A DNA stretch of 64,000 bases from Panorpa germanica (GCA_963678705.1 OY783205.1:4154001-4218000), one strand, 5' to 3'; shown: positions 11,195 through 23,475, counted from the first letter of the stretch. Program-made: numbers and translations. The notes: a model not told the origin generated them from the sequence alone.

Positions 11195-11850
11195 CCAAAT
11201 TACTAATCGGCGTTGTACCTGAGAAGTTTTTTATAGTTGATTTAGCGTTAGTTCAAAACATATCATACTAACGTTAATGAAAAGCAAATTGAATGATAGT
11301 TTTAGATTATTGGGATTGAAATTTGGAATATCGTATTCCTATGCATCCAGAGTTTTTTTTTTTTGTAAAACAGTGCCAAGACTAACAAAATTTTTAGCAT
11401 CACATATAATTTGGCCGGAAAGAGCAAAATTATAAAATTATTACAGATACCGTTTAGGGCGAATTACGCCCATGTACAAAGTATCATAGATTAGAAAGTA
11501 TAATAGAAGTAAAAATCGAGAAGCCAACAAACTCGATTTTCCAATCTCAAACGTGGTCAAGTTACAAAAGCTGTGACACTATTAAGTATTTAATTTCCGC
11601 AACACCGGATGGCTTGGTGAATGTTATTTCACCAGGCTATACTGGAAGGGCATCAGATGCCCAGATTATTCAAACCAGTGGCTATTTAGAAATAATTCCA
11701 GAGCAGAGTAGACAATTCAACAATATTTGAAAATTATTAGATAAAAAAAGTGTTGTCTAGTTAGACCACCTTGTATTATAAAAATGAGTGAGGAGGACGT
11801 TTTGACAACAAAAAGAATTGCTGCATTGCGAGTACATATAGAAAGAAAAA
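11195..11850 (+). pseudogene. ISL2EU-type (DDE_Tnp_4) transposase remnant
   Basis: Across frames the strand reads KLLIGVVPEKFF, then LLGLKFGISYSYASRVF and HIIWPERAK. It continues with the two acidic positions in HVQSIID and GYTGRASDAQII, with NSIFQSQTWSSYKSCDTIK, KYLISATPDGLVNVI and GYLEIIPEQS between and after them. This is the DDE_Tnp_4 endonuclease of THAP-bearing ISL2EU/IS4EU transposons. The usual MADRGF segment after the second Asp is deleted. The tail SEEDVLTTKRIAALRVHIER runs straight into the unassigned SPNALLLS module, so this is a fusion and a dead copy. Confidence 0.75.
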
Positions 11851-11856
11851 TAAGAC

Positions 11857-13820
11857 GTTATAGTCCTAATGCTTTGCTTCTCTCTCATACTAATTTTAGT
11901 AAGAAATTTATTGTTATCTGCAGAATATTACAAAATATCTTGTCGAAAATATGTAATGAAATTAATATTGCGAGAAGTATAAAAAACAATATATTTTTGA
12001 TAATATTGATTTGTCTATATTAGTATGTGAAAGACATCTATACATTCCTGACACAATTTGGATAATGAAATATGATGATTCTGTTTCGCAGAGTACATGT
12101 CCACGAAAACCATATTCATATAGGGGTTCAGCATAACCTTCGTTTAACTGGAGTTAAACCTACAGTTAGACATAAGGGAGTAAAACCGAAGTAGTCAGTT
12201 ACCGACAAATGTTGTGCAAAATCATATGCACTTAAAAGTTATACGGTAATTAGTGATAATGCTGAATTGCTTGCTCGTAATGACGAACATAAAAATGGTA
12301 CAATAAAGTTTTCTAATTCTCTATTTTATAAACATTTCAAGTCAATAGAAATAAATGAAGGAAAAGATGAAAAAGTTGACAGCAATGAGTTCTATATTAG
12401 AAAGTAATATTTAATTGTATTGGTACATTTTCTTGTTTATTTTAAATTTTGTAAACGACGGGTTTAAAAAATGGGCTTTAAATCAAAATTGTGAGAATTA
12501 TGGATTCCATTTCATAAAGTAAAAACATTTATTAGTAGTGTTGTAAAAGCACATTTCCATAAATAATTTGGATTTATATCTCCTAGAAGACGTTCCTTGT
12601 CAAAATGATCAGTCAAAATAATTTGATCCAATTGATAATACCAGATAATAATTGCGGAGCGCATTTGTGTGCAAATTATCCGGAGAATCCGTAGCATTTG
12701 GTGAAAAAGATATGAATTACTTAAGAAATTTCATTGGCAGAGAAATAGGTGAGCCCAATAGTGGCATCGAGTCTAAAATTGCTACATACTTACATATTTG
12801 GTGATATTAAAAATCTATTATTAAAACTACTGTTATAATGTAATACGTACATTTCTTGATAAAACGTTTTCAAATAGAGTAACTAACGAGTAAAATACAA
12901 CTAGCATACGATTTATTTCAGTCACTTCAATTAGATCAACAATAACTGAAATCATTCAACAAGAGTAGCAGAACACATTAAGAAATGGTAAGATTGTACT
13001 ACTAGCAATATAAATATAATATATGCTGCTATGGGAAAGGTGCAATAAAAGCAAACTCTCATGTTCTGTGCAGAACTTCAGTATCAGTTCAGTAACATAT
13101 TATAACATTGAAGATAATTACAATATTCAGTTCCATTACATATATTATAACAAATTTTTATATATATTATAACAAACTTTAACCTGAAGTAATAGACCAA
13201 ATTAATATTTTAGGATCGGGATTACTACTTATATGGGGACGGTTTTTTGGTGCGGTACGGAAAGCATGTGTTCAACATACCGGCGAGCATGTTGACAGAG
13301 CAGTCAGTGGTAGGACTGCTCGGCAGCTGGAGTTCAGCATTCGTCAAATTAAGGAAATTGACGGAAATATCAAAAAAAGCGATGGTGATGTTGACATAAA
13401 CGGTATTACTATCTACAATGAGTTAAAAATATCTATGAATATTTATAACTATATTTATAATTGAATTAGAGAAGACCATGCAACTGTAGTAGATATAAGT
13501 CACGTATTTAAGTACAATAGAATGGAACAAAACTTTTCAAATATTTACTTTAATGCAAAAGCAGTATGTAAATTTACGGGCTGCGCTGAATATTACTTTA
13601 GAGTTTATAAAAATTTTAAAAACGATAATGTGTCGGTTCATGTTAAACAAAAAGGTGTTTTTCGTCTTAACGCGGATGAATTTCATAGAGAGCAAATTCG
13701 AGGGACAGTTTGCAATCGTTTTAAGAAACTTTTAATACAAGATAATCCAAAAAACGTACAATTAGATGAGTTATTTAAAACGCACAAAAAGAAATTCAGT
13801 GGTGATGTTAATTCTTATGT
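11857..13820 (+). repeat. About 2-kb composite block shared with 26885-28870
   Basis: The unassigned module, a MULE-like tail (DNAELLARNDEHKNG, then SLFYKHFKSI near 12265-12345), the segment FKKWALNQNCENYGF (about 12465), a non-coding part (12780-13200), SGNH exons and the MULE zinc-finger module follow in the same order in both places. The second copy contains an extra Gypsy gag piece (27300-27600). Confidence 0.75.
13222..13520 (+). pseudogene. SGNH-hydrolase-like exon fragments fused to MULE module
   Basis: The first exon reads RDYYLYGDGFLVRYGKHV. Here block I is GDG, losing only the Ser of GDS. GRTARQLEFSIRQI and a broken block III follow. An exon-c scrap (DHATVVDISHVFK, about 13473-13510) is joined directly to YNRMEQNFSNIYF of the following MULE module, with a few bases of microhomology at TTTAAG/TTCAAAG. 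Confidence 0.5.
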
Positions 13821-13824
13821 ATAA
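13522..13824 (+). CDS. MULE-like transposase zinc-finger/linker module
   Basis: This is the best-preserved copy (100 aa) of a module beginning MEQNFSNIYFNAKAVCKFTG and continuing CAEYYFRVYKN, VKQKGVFRLNADEFHRE, IRGTVCNRFKKLLIQDNP and VQLDELFKTHKKKF. In MULE-like transposases of this type the Cys-containing part precedes the catalytic RNase-H fold. Other copies are at 28671, 53540 and 61210, all shorter. The ORF ends before the catalytic modules, so the fragment itself cannot be an active enzyme. The family assignment is from recalled motif order. Confidence 0.5.
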   Translation: MEQNFSNIYFNAKAVCKFTGCAEYYFRVYKNFKNDNVSVHVKQKGVFRLNADEFHREQIRGTVCNRFKKLLIQDNPKNVQLDELFKTHKKKFSGDVNSYV

Positions 13825-13975
13825 TTATACATAAATTAAGTAAAGAATCTGAATTATATTGGAACAAAAGCGGAAAATGTAAAACAAAAAACAAATTAGA
13901 TTGTTGCTGAACCATCCTGGTCCAGTGTTGAATATGGAGATGCAATTGGATCTCTAGTCAGAAGATGAAATGAAA
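13825..13975 (+). pseudogene. MULE-like catalytic-1 module, internally deleted
   Basis: It starts HKLSKESELYWN, loses the middle of the module after GKCKT, and resumes QIRLLLNHPGP. It ends with the same frame break after LDL that all copies of this module carry. Confidence 0.5.
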
Positions 13976-14269
13976 TTTCAAAGCAATTTTATTGTTAATT
14001 AGATAAAAGTCATTGATACTTGAGAAACACTGGAAACTAAACTCTAGACCAAGTTAAAACTCAAAGTAGCAATACTGAGACACACACAATACCAAAACAT
14101 ACACGCATCGGTAAGTTCAATAAGATTTGGAAATTTTTAAATTCCTTCCAGAGTTCACTCTGCTTAATGATTAGCAATTGAAAGCAATTACATTTAATAA
14201 AAGTGTTGCTGCTCAATTTATAATTTTTTTATTTTGACTTTCTGTATCTGCATTGTTGTTATATTTTTC

Positions 14270-14660
14270 GTTATTTTAGACAAGGACAGCTGTGTCTATT
14301 GGAGGAAAAGATTTTTCAACTTACACCAGAAAAGTAATGAAGACTCTATTTACAAACAACAGTCAGTAAAATTACACCGGGTGCAGTTTTAAAAAAATAA
14401 ACCTGTAAAGGAATACAGAATTATGTCCATCATAATAGGTGCTGTATAGTTTTCTTAGAGTTTAAACAATATATAATTAAATTTTATAAATATAATTACA
14501 TTATTTTAGACACAGTAAGTGCCGCATATAATGGAACAACAAACGATGCAGGAGAATTAACAATCAAACGATGGCTACATTATACGAAGGGCTTAAAGGA
14601 CTGGACTGGCTTAAGAAATAAATTTGAAAGTCTCGCTACGTTCCACAGTGAAAAGGAACA
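14270..14660 (+). pseudogene. Possible BEN-domain-like remnant
   Basis: Two pieces separated by AT-rich sequence read IGGKDFSTYTRKVMKTLFT (about 14295-14355) and AGELTIKRWLHYTKGLKDW (about 14550-14605). The pattern resembles insect BEN domains, which end in a LFT/LF helix, but stops intervene and no full domain is present. Splice-like AG and GT sites flank the pieces. Treat this as a tentative host-gene or transposon scrap. Confidence 0.25.
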
Positions 14661-14899
14661 GTTGAGATAAAAATGATGTTTTGTGAAAAAATTGGTCATA
14701 TAGAGAAAGTTTATTTTAAAAAGCAAATGGATAAAAATGAATTCAAAACGTATCATGCGAGAAGGAAGTACAAATAAACTGAACGTGATCATGGAAAAAA
14801 CTTCATGATCTAGAAAAGTTGTGTGCAGAAAAATTACATAAAATCCTGAAGATAATTAACTACATCTAAAAAAAACAATCATGGTTTTTGTTACCTTTT

Positions 14900-16289
14900 G
14901 ATAATTTCTTGCACATTTCTCTAAAAAATTTCAAATGTATTATACAAAATTTTACATTATTTGCCTTGTTGCAAATGCAAAGTCAACTGGAAATTATTTT
15001 ATTGTTTACTTGTTGACGCCTCGAATTATGTATTTATTGAAATAAGTAATAGACAATTTCGATTTATTCCAAACGAAATTAAAGAAATTCTTCAAAAATT
15101 TGCTTGTTTGTGTGATGAAATTTAAATGTGAGACCCCTTATGCATTATAGAGACGAGAATAAACGAACACGTATTACAATAACTCAAAATAACTATCAAA
15201 TATATTTATTAAATAGTGGATTTTAGTAATATGTAGAATAAATGTATATGCATACTGCAATATCATTCTATTTGAAGTAGAAGATCGTAAACGTATTTTC
15301 AATTTTTGCATTTTTCAAACTGTCTTAAGGTTAGAATTCATTTAAATATCTAAAACAACAATTAGACTGATCCTTATGTGAAATACCATATATTGCATAC
15401 TTTAAAACTATTTCATAATCAAAAACACTTACATCACTGCCCGATCAATAGGTAAACTGCATTATTAACAATAAATTACTATAAGATGTAATGTAATAAA
15501 ACATTATTCGTTGATCAGAATCTCAGCATCCATTGATGTAAAAATGTTTTCTGCAACAAACGTAACAAATTGATCAGCACAAATTATCAGACAATTGTTT
15601 GAAAAGTTCACAAGTAAATACAAATTTAACACAGCATCTGTCCATTTCTTAGTTTTCATCAAATATTATTATTTATGTAGGTAAATTTATTTGTATGTAG
15701 GTAAAAATTAAAATAATAAAGAATGAGCAAAATGGATAAAAGCAGATATGGGGACGCCAGAAAACCTAAATTCTTAACACAAATATATTTGTGACACTTT
15801 GATGGATCTGCTGCTCGTACAGAACAGACCTTCAGTTTGTTTTAGCCATAATCACTAATAAAAAAAACTAAAACCAAAGCCATAATGAAATTAAAACAAA
15901 ATAAGAGCACTTCTAGTACATATAATGAGTATGTCCGCCTGTCTTAGACAAATATTGGGTGGAGGAACCTCTTGTGCAAATACTTCACCCAATATTCTCA
16001 GTTACACCCCTTTGCTCTCATATATTATCCTCATAAATCTCAAAGGAAAGGAAATATTAACCCAAAATTAAACTAAAAACAGCAAAAGAGAGAAAATAGA
16101 AAAACATTCCTGCATTGTGATAAATAGATCGCCACAGTGAATCAATGATTGCACTTTATAAATAGTTATAAAATTCTCAACTTCAACTCAAGAAGATGGT
16201 TAATAATAAAGTATTATTAAATTGGTTATGTAAAGCAGTCTTTAAGGGGCCAAACCGCGTCTTTTTCATCTTGTAAAACAATCTCACCT
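14900..16289. other. Gene-poor AT-rich interval
   Basis: No reading frame with a recognisable motif is seen on either strand. Confidence 0.5.
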
Positions 16290-16418
16290 ACGTATAATGT
16301 GTGTATGTAATAAATAGACTGCATTATTGTAATAATACATTCTGTTAATTAATTCTCTTTATTTAGAATGTAATATTACAGTAATGCAGTCTATTCAATA
16401 CATGGACACATTATACGT
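16290..16418. repeat. Large near-perfect hairpin (54-nt arms)
   Basis: The left arm (16290-16343), beginning ACGTATAATGTG, is the reverse complement of the right arm (16365-16418), ending CACATTATACGT, with about five or six mismatches. The arms are separated by a 21-nt loop. The element could be a short fold-back MITE or a hairpin RNA precursor. No clear target-site duplication flanks it. Confidence 0.75.
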
Positions 16419-18650
16419 TCATTTTAGATTTATTTTATATGATGAAAAAGATATGTTTACTCAAAATGTTCGCAAATATGTGTTTCAAAAGCATTAGCAA
16501 AACCATAGGTTTTATCGTTATTTATAATTCATAATTTTAAAGTGAATTACATAATGATATTCAATTTACCTTTAAGTCGCGATCGGCTGTTCAAAAATGT
16601 CGCAAGCGAACTTCTTTTTTGTGCCATTGAAGTACTCCATGTGATCTCCAGCAATATAATCATCTGTCTTTGTTTATGTTTAACGTTTCTGGTGTAACGT
16701 TTTATTGACCTGAAAAGTATAATGCAGATTTATTGTTACATGAAATTAATAAATGAACCATCTATGCTACATACATTTAACTTTAAAATAAATTAATAAT
16801 CAAGTGACGTGAAGGACTTCTACAAACCATTTTACTAAAAGTTTTTTATATGTAAATTTTTTAATAAATTTCAAATAAAATTTAAAACCTTATTGAAAAG
16901 AAGTCAATTGATCTGTTTCTAAAGTTTATAGGTTTAGTTATGTACAAATGATGCTAAGGTATGATGGATTCCTCTATTTTACTTAAAGAGATTCAAAAAA
17001 GATTAGAAGCATAGATTAAGTGCGGCAAGGCGAGATGAAAAGGTTATAACATTCCCTTTCACAATATAATATGATTAATAGAAATTTTAATATAAAACTA
17101 TTGATACTTATAATAAAAGAACGCAAAGCCGTTTCGTTTATGTTGATAAAGTAATTCATTGTTTATAGGTTTAATAAAAGAAATAGAAATATATCAATAT
17201 TTATATCAAACTTTTTGTATTGAATCTTCTAGTGCCATTTTATTTCTAACCTCTATTTTTACATGTTTGAGTATACAATAATCGCCATAAAACATACGAA
17301 AATGCAGTAATGTTTTACAACTTTTAAAGCAAAAAGTGTTTTTGTATCGAATAATTACCCAATATACGTGGATGTTGCGTTTTCAGAAATAAATACAAAT
17401 GTAGCATTCACAAGCCAGTAGTCATCTTATAAATATGATGGTAAATTGATTTAGCCGTTACTAATCAATCCCGTGATCCAACGTCTTAATTTTAGAATAC
17501 TAAAAATAATGAATAAAATTGAAATAAAACAAAATGAATATGGTCATTTTAAACTATGTATTTTAATCACTATAAAACTAACCTTGACATATTTATAACG
17601 TCGTGTGCAACAAAGTCCTTTCCATTAACTTATTATTAAAAACACGTGGTGATGCTATTACTTCTTAAACCATCTTAAACAATAATGTGTAACAAACAAT
17701 GTCGGATTATTCGATGCTGATTGATGGAGACGCTTTAATACGCTCGGATGTGATGCACAAGAAAAAAGAAGCGCGATTTCAAAGATGTTGCCAGATTACA
17801 GCTTAAAGCTATTACCATAGTTTGTGTACCATAGAGCGTAGACTAGTCGTTGGTAGCCACTAAATTATTTAAGGGTGCGTTCACAACAATCAGCTCACGA
17901 CCGCAGTTTTTCCCGTTCCACTTGCTTGCGATAGTTGATTAAATAGCTCTATAGCAAAAGATATATCTACAAACAAAATAAAGTTTTCATAAAAGAATTA
18001 TATTCTAAATGATAATGAACATTGTTTATTTATTAAGTTCTTGTAAAAATGGGAAGGAAAAGTGTATAAATGGCAGTTAAATATGAATTGAAATTAATTT
18101 TATTAAGCTTATTTAACATAATAATATAATAAAATAAAATCCAATAAAATATCTTTTTTTAAATGATATAAAGTAATTTTATCTGTCATCGTCATCTTTA
18201 AGTTTTGCGGTATGTTTATATATTGCGCCGAAATGCCCAACAACGACCACTACGACCCAACTCTTTAAATGGGTCGTTGAGAGCTTGGCATGAGCGAAAT
18301 TAATGACGTCATTAGTGACGTTTTCAAATATTTTGGACGTTGTGAATGCTTTATATTAAATTAACAAAAGCAATTTAATTTTGATATATATCTTAATCTA
18401 TTGAATATATCTTAATTGTAAATTTATGTAATTGTGAAATAATTATATATAGACATAATTTAATGTATTATAAGTATACTTTTGTTAAAATAAAAATCAT
18501 AATTAATTTATTTTAGATTTTGAACGAGCTAGTTGATCTATTGCTTTAAAAAATATAAATATATTTTATACCAAATTTTATATATGCCAATTTTATACTT
18601 TTACTAAACTGTAAAGTTGTATTTGTGTTCATAATATATATGTAGATGAG
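16419..18650. other. Gene-poor interval with a candidate MITE
   Basis: There is no coding signal. At 17873 GGGTGCGTTCACAAC is mirrored imperfectly by GTTGTGAATGC ending near 18350, which would bound a non-autonomous element of about 480 bp. The ends recall the GGGCGCGTTC end beside the Harbinger fragments. The target duplication is unclear. Confidence 0.35.
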
Positions 18651-18930
18651 ATGAATGCAAGAAATTGTGGTATCCCTGCTATTGCATATTCATAATTGTT
18701 TCAAATCCTCCGTAATTTTCCAGATTGTTCTGGAATAATTGAATTGACAAACATCAGCGATTAAATTTGGAATAAACTGGCGAACCAAATCAAAATTACT
18801 AATAATCTCCATTTTCAAAGCTTTCACTAAATATCCAACTAAAAGAAAATGTTATCATATCGAGATACCTTAATAATCATCATTATTTATAATTATAATA
18901 ATCATACCGCTTTCCCCATCTGCCATAATG

Positions 18931-19830
18931 TTATTGCCTCTTTGTTATTTTTGTTATCAATGCAGAATCATTTGTCTCTAGAGTCGCACAAATGAGATTT
19001 TTTATTACTACCTTCCGGATGACCACAACATTTGCAGCGTCTTTCTGTAAGATATTATTTGACTTATTAATAAAATTCGATAAGTTTTCAACACCTGTGG
19101 CAAAATTGTCTTCACAATTTCTACCAAAAGCGCTGGGTCCTGTTAAATTGTTCATTAGAAGGGTTTTGTAGGGCGAACAAAACTGATAGGCATAGTGTTC
19201 CTAAAAAGTGAAGTGATCTTATCTGACCAAATAAAGTTAAACAATTGGCTTCCAAGTGGCGACTCGTTCATTTTGTTGGTCAGGAAGGCATAGGTATAAT
19301 TACCTCCGTTTAAAAGTCCGTTTCTTATTGTTTTCATAATATGAGGAACATCATAAAAGGCCACAATTGAACCTTTACCAAGATCAAATGTATTATCTAA
19401 TAAAATTATAAAACAAGTTATTACATAATACTTAATAATATATTTTAATTATAACCACACAATTTATTACCTCTCTGATGTGTATGTTTCTCTCGGATTT
19501 CTGCTGTTGGCTAGATGTTGGTCGCATACAGTTGCAACAACTTCAAATCCTTTAAGCATAATAAAGAAATAGTTACTACCCCGTTTAATGTGTTACATTA
19601 ATGATAAAATGATATGATTTATTAATAAATAAAAACTAACCGGTTTTTGTGATTGCTGCAACAACTTCCTTTATACAATTTTTAAGAAGAGGCGTAGTGA
19701 TAGACTTCGTGTCGTAAAGGAAAACTGGTTGTTGCCAATTTACCTTCAGACTTCGCAACATGAATACTAGAGCATGTCTTTCGATTTTTACATCCTGATA
19801 ATCATTTTCCATATTTCGAAGCCTCTAAAA
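18931..19830 (-). pseudogene. P-element-like transposase fragment on the minus strand
   Basis: Reading leftward from about 19820: ERHALVFMLRSLKVNWQQPV and FLYDTKSITTPLLKNC, then (19560-19490) GFEVVATVCDQHLANSRNP, then (19364-19155) FYDVPHIMKTIRNGLLNGG and NFIWSDKITSLF. A final piece (19155-18931) reads LTGPSAFGRNCEDNFATGV. This order (VxxxVCDQ, then FDxPHxxKxIRN) is that of P-element/THAP9 transposases. Exon-like pieces are separated by AT-rich introns. The N-terminal THAP and C-terminal parts are missing. It diverges from the plus-strand copy at 7071 and belongs to a different subfamily. Confidence 0.7.
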
Positions 19831-19835
19831 CATCA

Positions 19836-20780
19836 ATGGCTGTTGGACACCAATCGTTTTCTTCTCACACTACAGAAACAAAATGTAGCACGTCTGACAA
19901 GCCCGCCAGCTTTACATATGTAAAAGAGGGGAAAATGTCAGAAACTATCAGAGTCGCACAAGAAAAGGATGTAGAACTTCAAAATTTGATTAAATTGAAC
20001 AAAGCACTGAAGATCCAACGCATCAGCGTCGAACTGAAGATTCCAGTTTACTGTGTCATAGGTACAGGAATCGTTAGACCATATTTACTGGATTAGCTAA
20101 GGTAGACAGCATTCGATGTGATACTACGGTTTCTGATAGTGTTTAACCATACCGATGAAGGAAATAATAGCAGATACAGTAGCCACCGCTTTCTTTAGTA
20201 ACTGGGTCACGCATTATGGAACACCTTTAACGATCACAACCGATAGGGCGCACAGTTTGAATCAGCTTTATTCAGAGCACTTAGCTGATCAACAAAAATC
20301 AAAACAACTCCATACCACCCAGCCTTAAACGACATAATTGAAAGATGGCGCGCATTCGTTAAATACATCATTAATGTGCAAACCTGACACGCCATGGATC
20401 TACAACTTGCCTGCTGTCATGCTAGCACTCCGAAGAAGTTTTAAAATAGAGCTAGAAGCTTCAACAGTCTATGAGTTCCAGGTGAATTTTTTGCTCATCA
20501 GGACACACCGTCAATCCCAGAAGAGTTCGACGAGAAATACGCCCAACACCAACATCACATCACAACAAATCATGGTTATTCCTGCAGAAGAATCTATACA
20601 ACTCTAAGTATGTGTTTGTCACGTCTGACCACGTCAAAGCACCACTGGAAACTCCATACAGTGACCCATATGAGATTATAGAAAAATTAAATGATAAAGT
20701 CTTCAAAGTAAACATAAATGAGGATCACAAAAACATCAACAGAAAAGGCTTAAAACCAAATAAAGGCACACTACATCAAT
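19836..20780 (+). pseudogene. Ty3/Gypsy integrase remnant
   Basis: The left part (19836-20096) reads AQEKDVELQNLIKLNKALKI and VYCVIGTGIVRPYL, which in Gypsy Pol lies between RNase H and the integrase zinc finger. After a deletion that removes the HHCC finger, the core gives ADTVATAFFSNWVTHYGTPL and TITTDRGAQFESALF, with a frameshift at the GAQFES junction (about 20249), then TTPYHPALNDIIERW. The C-terminal region NSKYVFVTSDHVKAPLETPY ends near 20780. Integrase inserts the cDNA; this copy is dead. It begins exactly where the minus-strand P-like fragment ends, suggesting one element broke the other. Confidence 0.75.
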
Positions 20781-21099
20781 GAGGAAGTGACAAAGGAAAA
20801 TCCGCAACATTCAGAGTCATGGTGTCATTTGCTCCAAATATCGTCAAAAACACTCACCAAAGGGCAAAAATATGAATAAATATGAAGACTATATCCCCAA
20901 ATTCTTATTATTATTATTTTGTTTTAATGTTTTTTCCATTTGGCACTACATTCTTGTGCCTTAACTCATTTATTTACATGTCATTGTGTTTAATTCAATT
21001 TTGATCCTTATTAAATCTAAACATTCTCACTCCTTCTAAACGAAAAAAAATATGTAAAATTATCCTTATAAAAATAAAAACAAAACTGCTACTGCTACT

Positions 21100-21420
21100 A
21101 CTTCGCTCCTTCTGCTACTCTCCCTCCTGTTTTTACTCTGCCATTCCTACTCTTTCCTCGTTCGTTTTCTTTATCTCCGCCATCCACCTCTTCTATTCAC
21201 TGCCTCCCTTTAATAATTGCCCAATATTCTTTTCGCTTATTACCTTTTTCTCACATGAAAACTAAATGTGATCCAATGTTTCTCTCTCCGTTCCGCACAC
21301 CCTGCATATCTTTTCTTCGTTTTTGCCCAGTATCTGTTTCCTCTCTCCTCGTTTTCCAATCTAAATCTGGCAATCCTTCTCATGTTTATTGTGGTACCAA
21401 ATTCTTATTACGTAATGAAA
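21100..21420 (-). pseudogene. LINE reverse-transcriptase C-terminal fragment
   Basis: On the minus strand RLENEERGNRYWAKTKKRYA is followed, after a one-base frameshift, by KICRVCGTERETLDHI, a stop, then FSCEKK. CxxC...E..xHxxxxC is the zinc-knuckle found after the polymerase in Jockey/R1-like LINEs, and IARFRLENEERGNRYW is its usual lead-in. Only this 3' end remains. The plus strand is pyrimidine-rich as a consequence. Confidence 0.6.
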
Positions 21421-21439
21421 TTCTTATTAATATTTAAAA

Positions 21440-22790
21440 TAATAATGGTAAATATTAAACAGAAAATACGAAGGATTTTGAGATGGAAACAGACGATAAT
21501 GTGTTTCGTAAAAAATTACTGGAAGAAGAGATGAATATATAATGAAAATAATGGCGATTAGCTATTTTTGAAAGAGTTCTTTTAAGCAAATTAATAGAAA
21601 CACTAACTACCTCTATACAAACATTGAGACCAGAGATAGAAAAACTTATGCAGATATTTCTCACCATTAATCAAATTACAGAGTTCTGGAAAAAGCTTTT
21701 GAGCATTGTCATAAAAACCTTATGGCAGAAAATGAATGAATAATAACGAAATAATGACTTCAGATATTTACAAACAAGACCGAGATGTTATCTTTTCTTA
21801 TCAGAGTTACAACCTATGCATTCCAAATCATCATTATTAAGAATATTTCAGGGGCTGTAGTAGAGGTCATTACACAACCACTTAAAGAAATCGTGACCCC
21901 TTACCAGTAACCGCGTAAACTTCAGTATATAAATATTACATGAAATAGTTTATCATAGTTTCAAAGAGCAGTTCAAACTGATTATTACTACAATCTTTAA
22001 AATATTTTATTATCCCTTTGTCTTTGTTATTTGAGCTAATTTATACACTGCATATATACAATATAAACAATAAAATATTATGCAAACTTTAAAGGATAAA
22101 AGCACTTTCAACCGATTTTCTTACTTTTAATTTAAAATACTTTCTAGTTTAAAATTGTTTTCCATTTTTGACTCTCAACCACAACTCTCAACCCAACACA
22201 ATTGTTTTTAATTTTGGATAATTATTAACTAAATTAAGATAATTATTACTAAGATAATTATTTACTAAACGAAGCATATATTTATCATCGTGTTCTAATA
22301 CACAATTCAATTATATTTTTGTGTGAACTTGAAATATAATTTATAGAAACTATTGAACTATAGCACTATTTATTAGTCAATGTGTATGGTTGTACTTTAT
22401 AAAATATTGTTTTGGGTCTCGTTTATATTTAGCAAAAGTCTTATTCAATATTAGTGATTTGTTTTATATGACAATTTAAAAAGTAGTAAGTGTTTTAAAT
22501 TTAAATCATTGAACGTTAAATTTCACAAGAAGATATGGTAATGTAGTTGTCAATTATTTAATGTTGGTTTATAATTAAATTTACGAATGAGAACAGCAAG
22601 AAGATATATAACAGTAGCTAAAGATATAACATAACAGTCAGGGGAAGTATTCAATTTGTATCTTCAATTTGCTGTTACTATTAAAGCTGCTACAAGTGCA
22701 TTATTAGAATAATATTTGGTATAATTATAAAATGATAAATGAATGAAGTTATTATTACAATTTAGACTAGTGTTCCATCATTATTTTTGT
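21440..22790. other. No recognisable gene
   Basis: A broken plus-strand frame at 21540-21720 (VLLSKLIETLTTSIQTLRPE) has no assignable family. The rest is AT-rich and non-coding. Confidence 0.4.
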
Positions 22791-22823
22791 ATTACTAGCT
22801 GACCCGGCGAACTTTGTTCCGCC
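22791..22823 (+). repeat. Common insect repeat signature
   Basis: The motif CTAGCTGACCCGGCGAACTT is a start sequence I recognise from very many interspersed repeats in insect genomes. It marks an old repeat of undetermined class that probably runs to about 23050. Confidence 0.45.
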
Positions 22824-23475
22824 TTAGAGGCAATAAATGAGCAGATTTTGGATTTTATTAATTTTAATTTTTTATTAGAGTAATAAATATAAGTAAATTA
22901 AAAAAATCAAGTATTTTATTGATTATTTATTGGCCATATATTTTGGTGCATGGGTTGCACTCTTCAGTGAAGCACCTTGCGTTTTTGGAACCACGAAGCA
23001 TTTTTCGTTTTATTTTCGTTTATATGTTGAAATCAAAACTATGATATTGATACTCATCACCATTCAATGGATTTTTTATTTTGATATTGAAATAATATCC
23101 AACTAGTAAATTCTAAAAGTTAAATAACAAATTGATTGAAAATACAGTTTTTTATTGAATACAATACTATTATTATTATTACAAAAATGCTCGTACATTC
23201 TTTAACTTAAACCAAAGAAAAATGTAAAATTTGTAAAATTTTAATTTTAAAATTTGTGTAAGTTTTATAAAATATAGCATTATATAGACAATATTATTTT
23301 CTATAATTATGCGATTAATTCCTAATTATTGGAAAGTTATTGAAAATCAAAAATAAATTATTATCTAAAAAATTTGCTGGTTGGTCATTAGACCAGTTGT
23401 AACTACGTAAATAAATAATAAAAAAAATTAAATAAAAAAATATGAACGTTAATAAACAAAAGAGGAGAATAATAA

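Noticed and set aside
13553-13735. Overlapping plus-strand ORF in the second frame of the MULE module
   Set aside because: It is a shadow of the 13522-13824 frame, which carries the family motifs.
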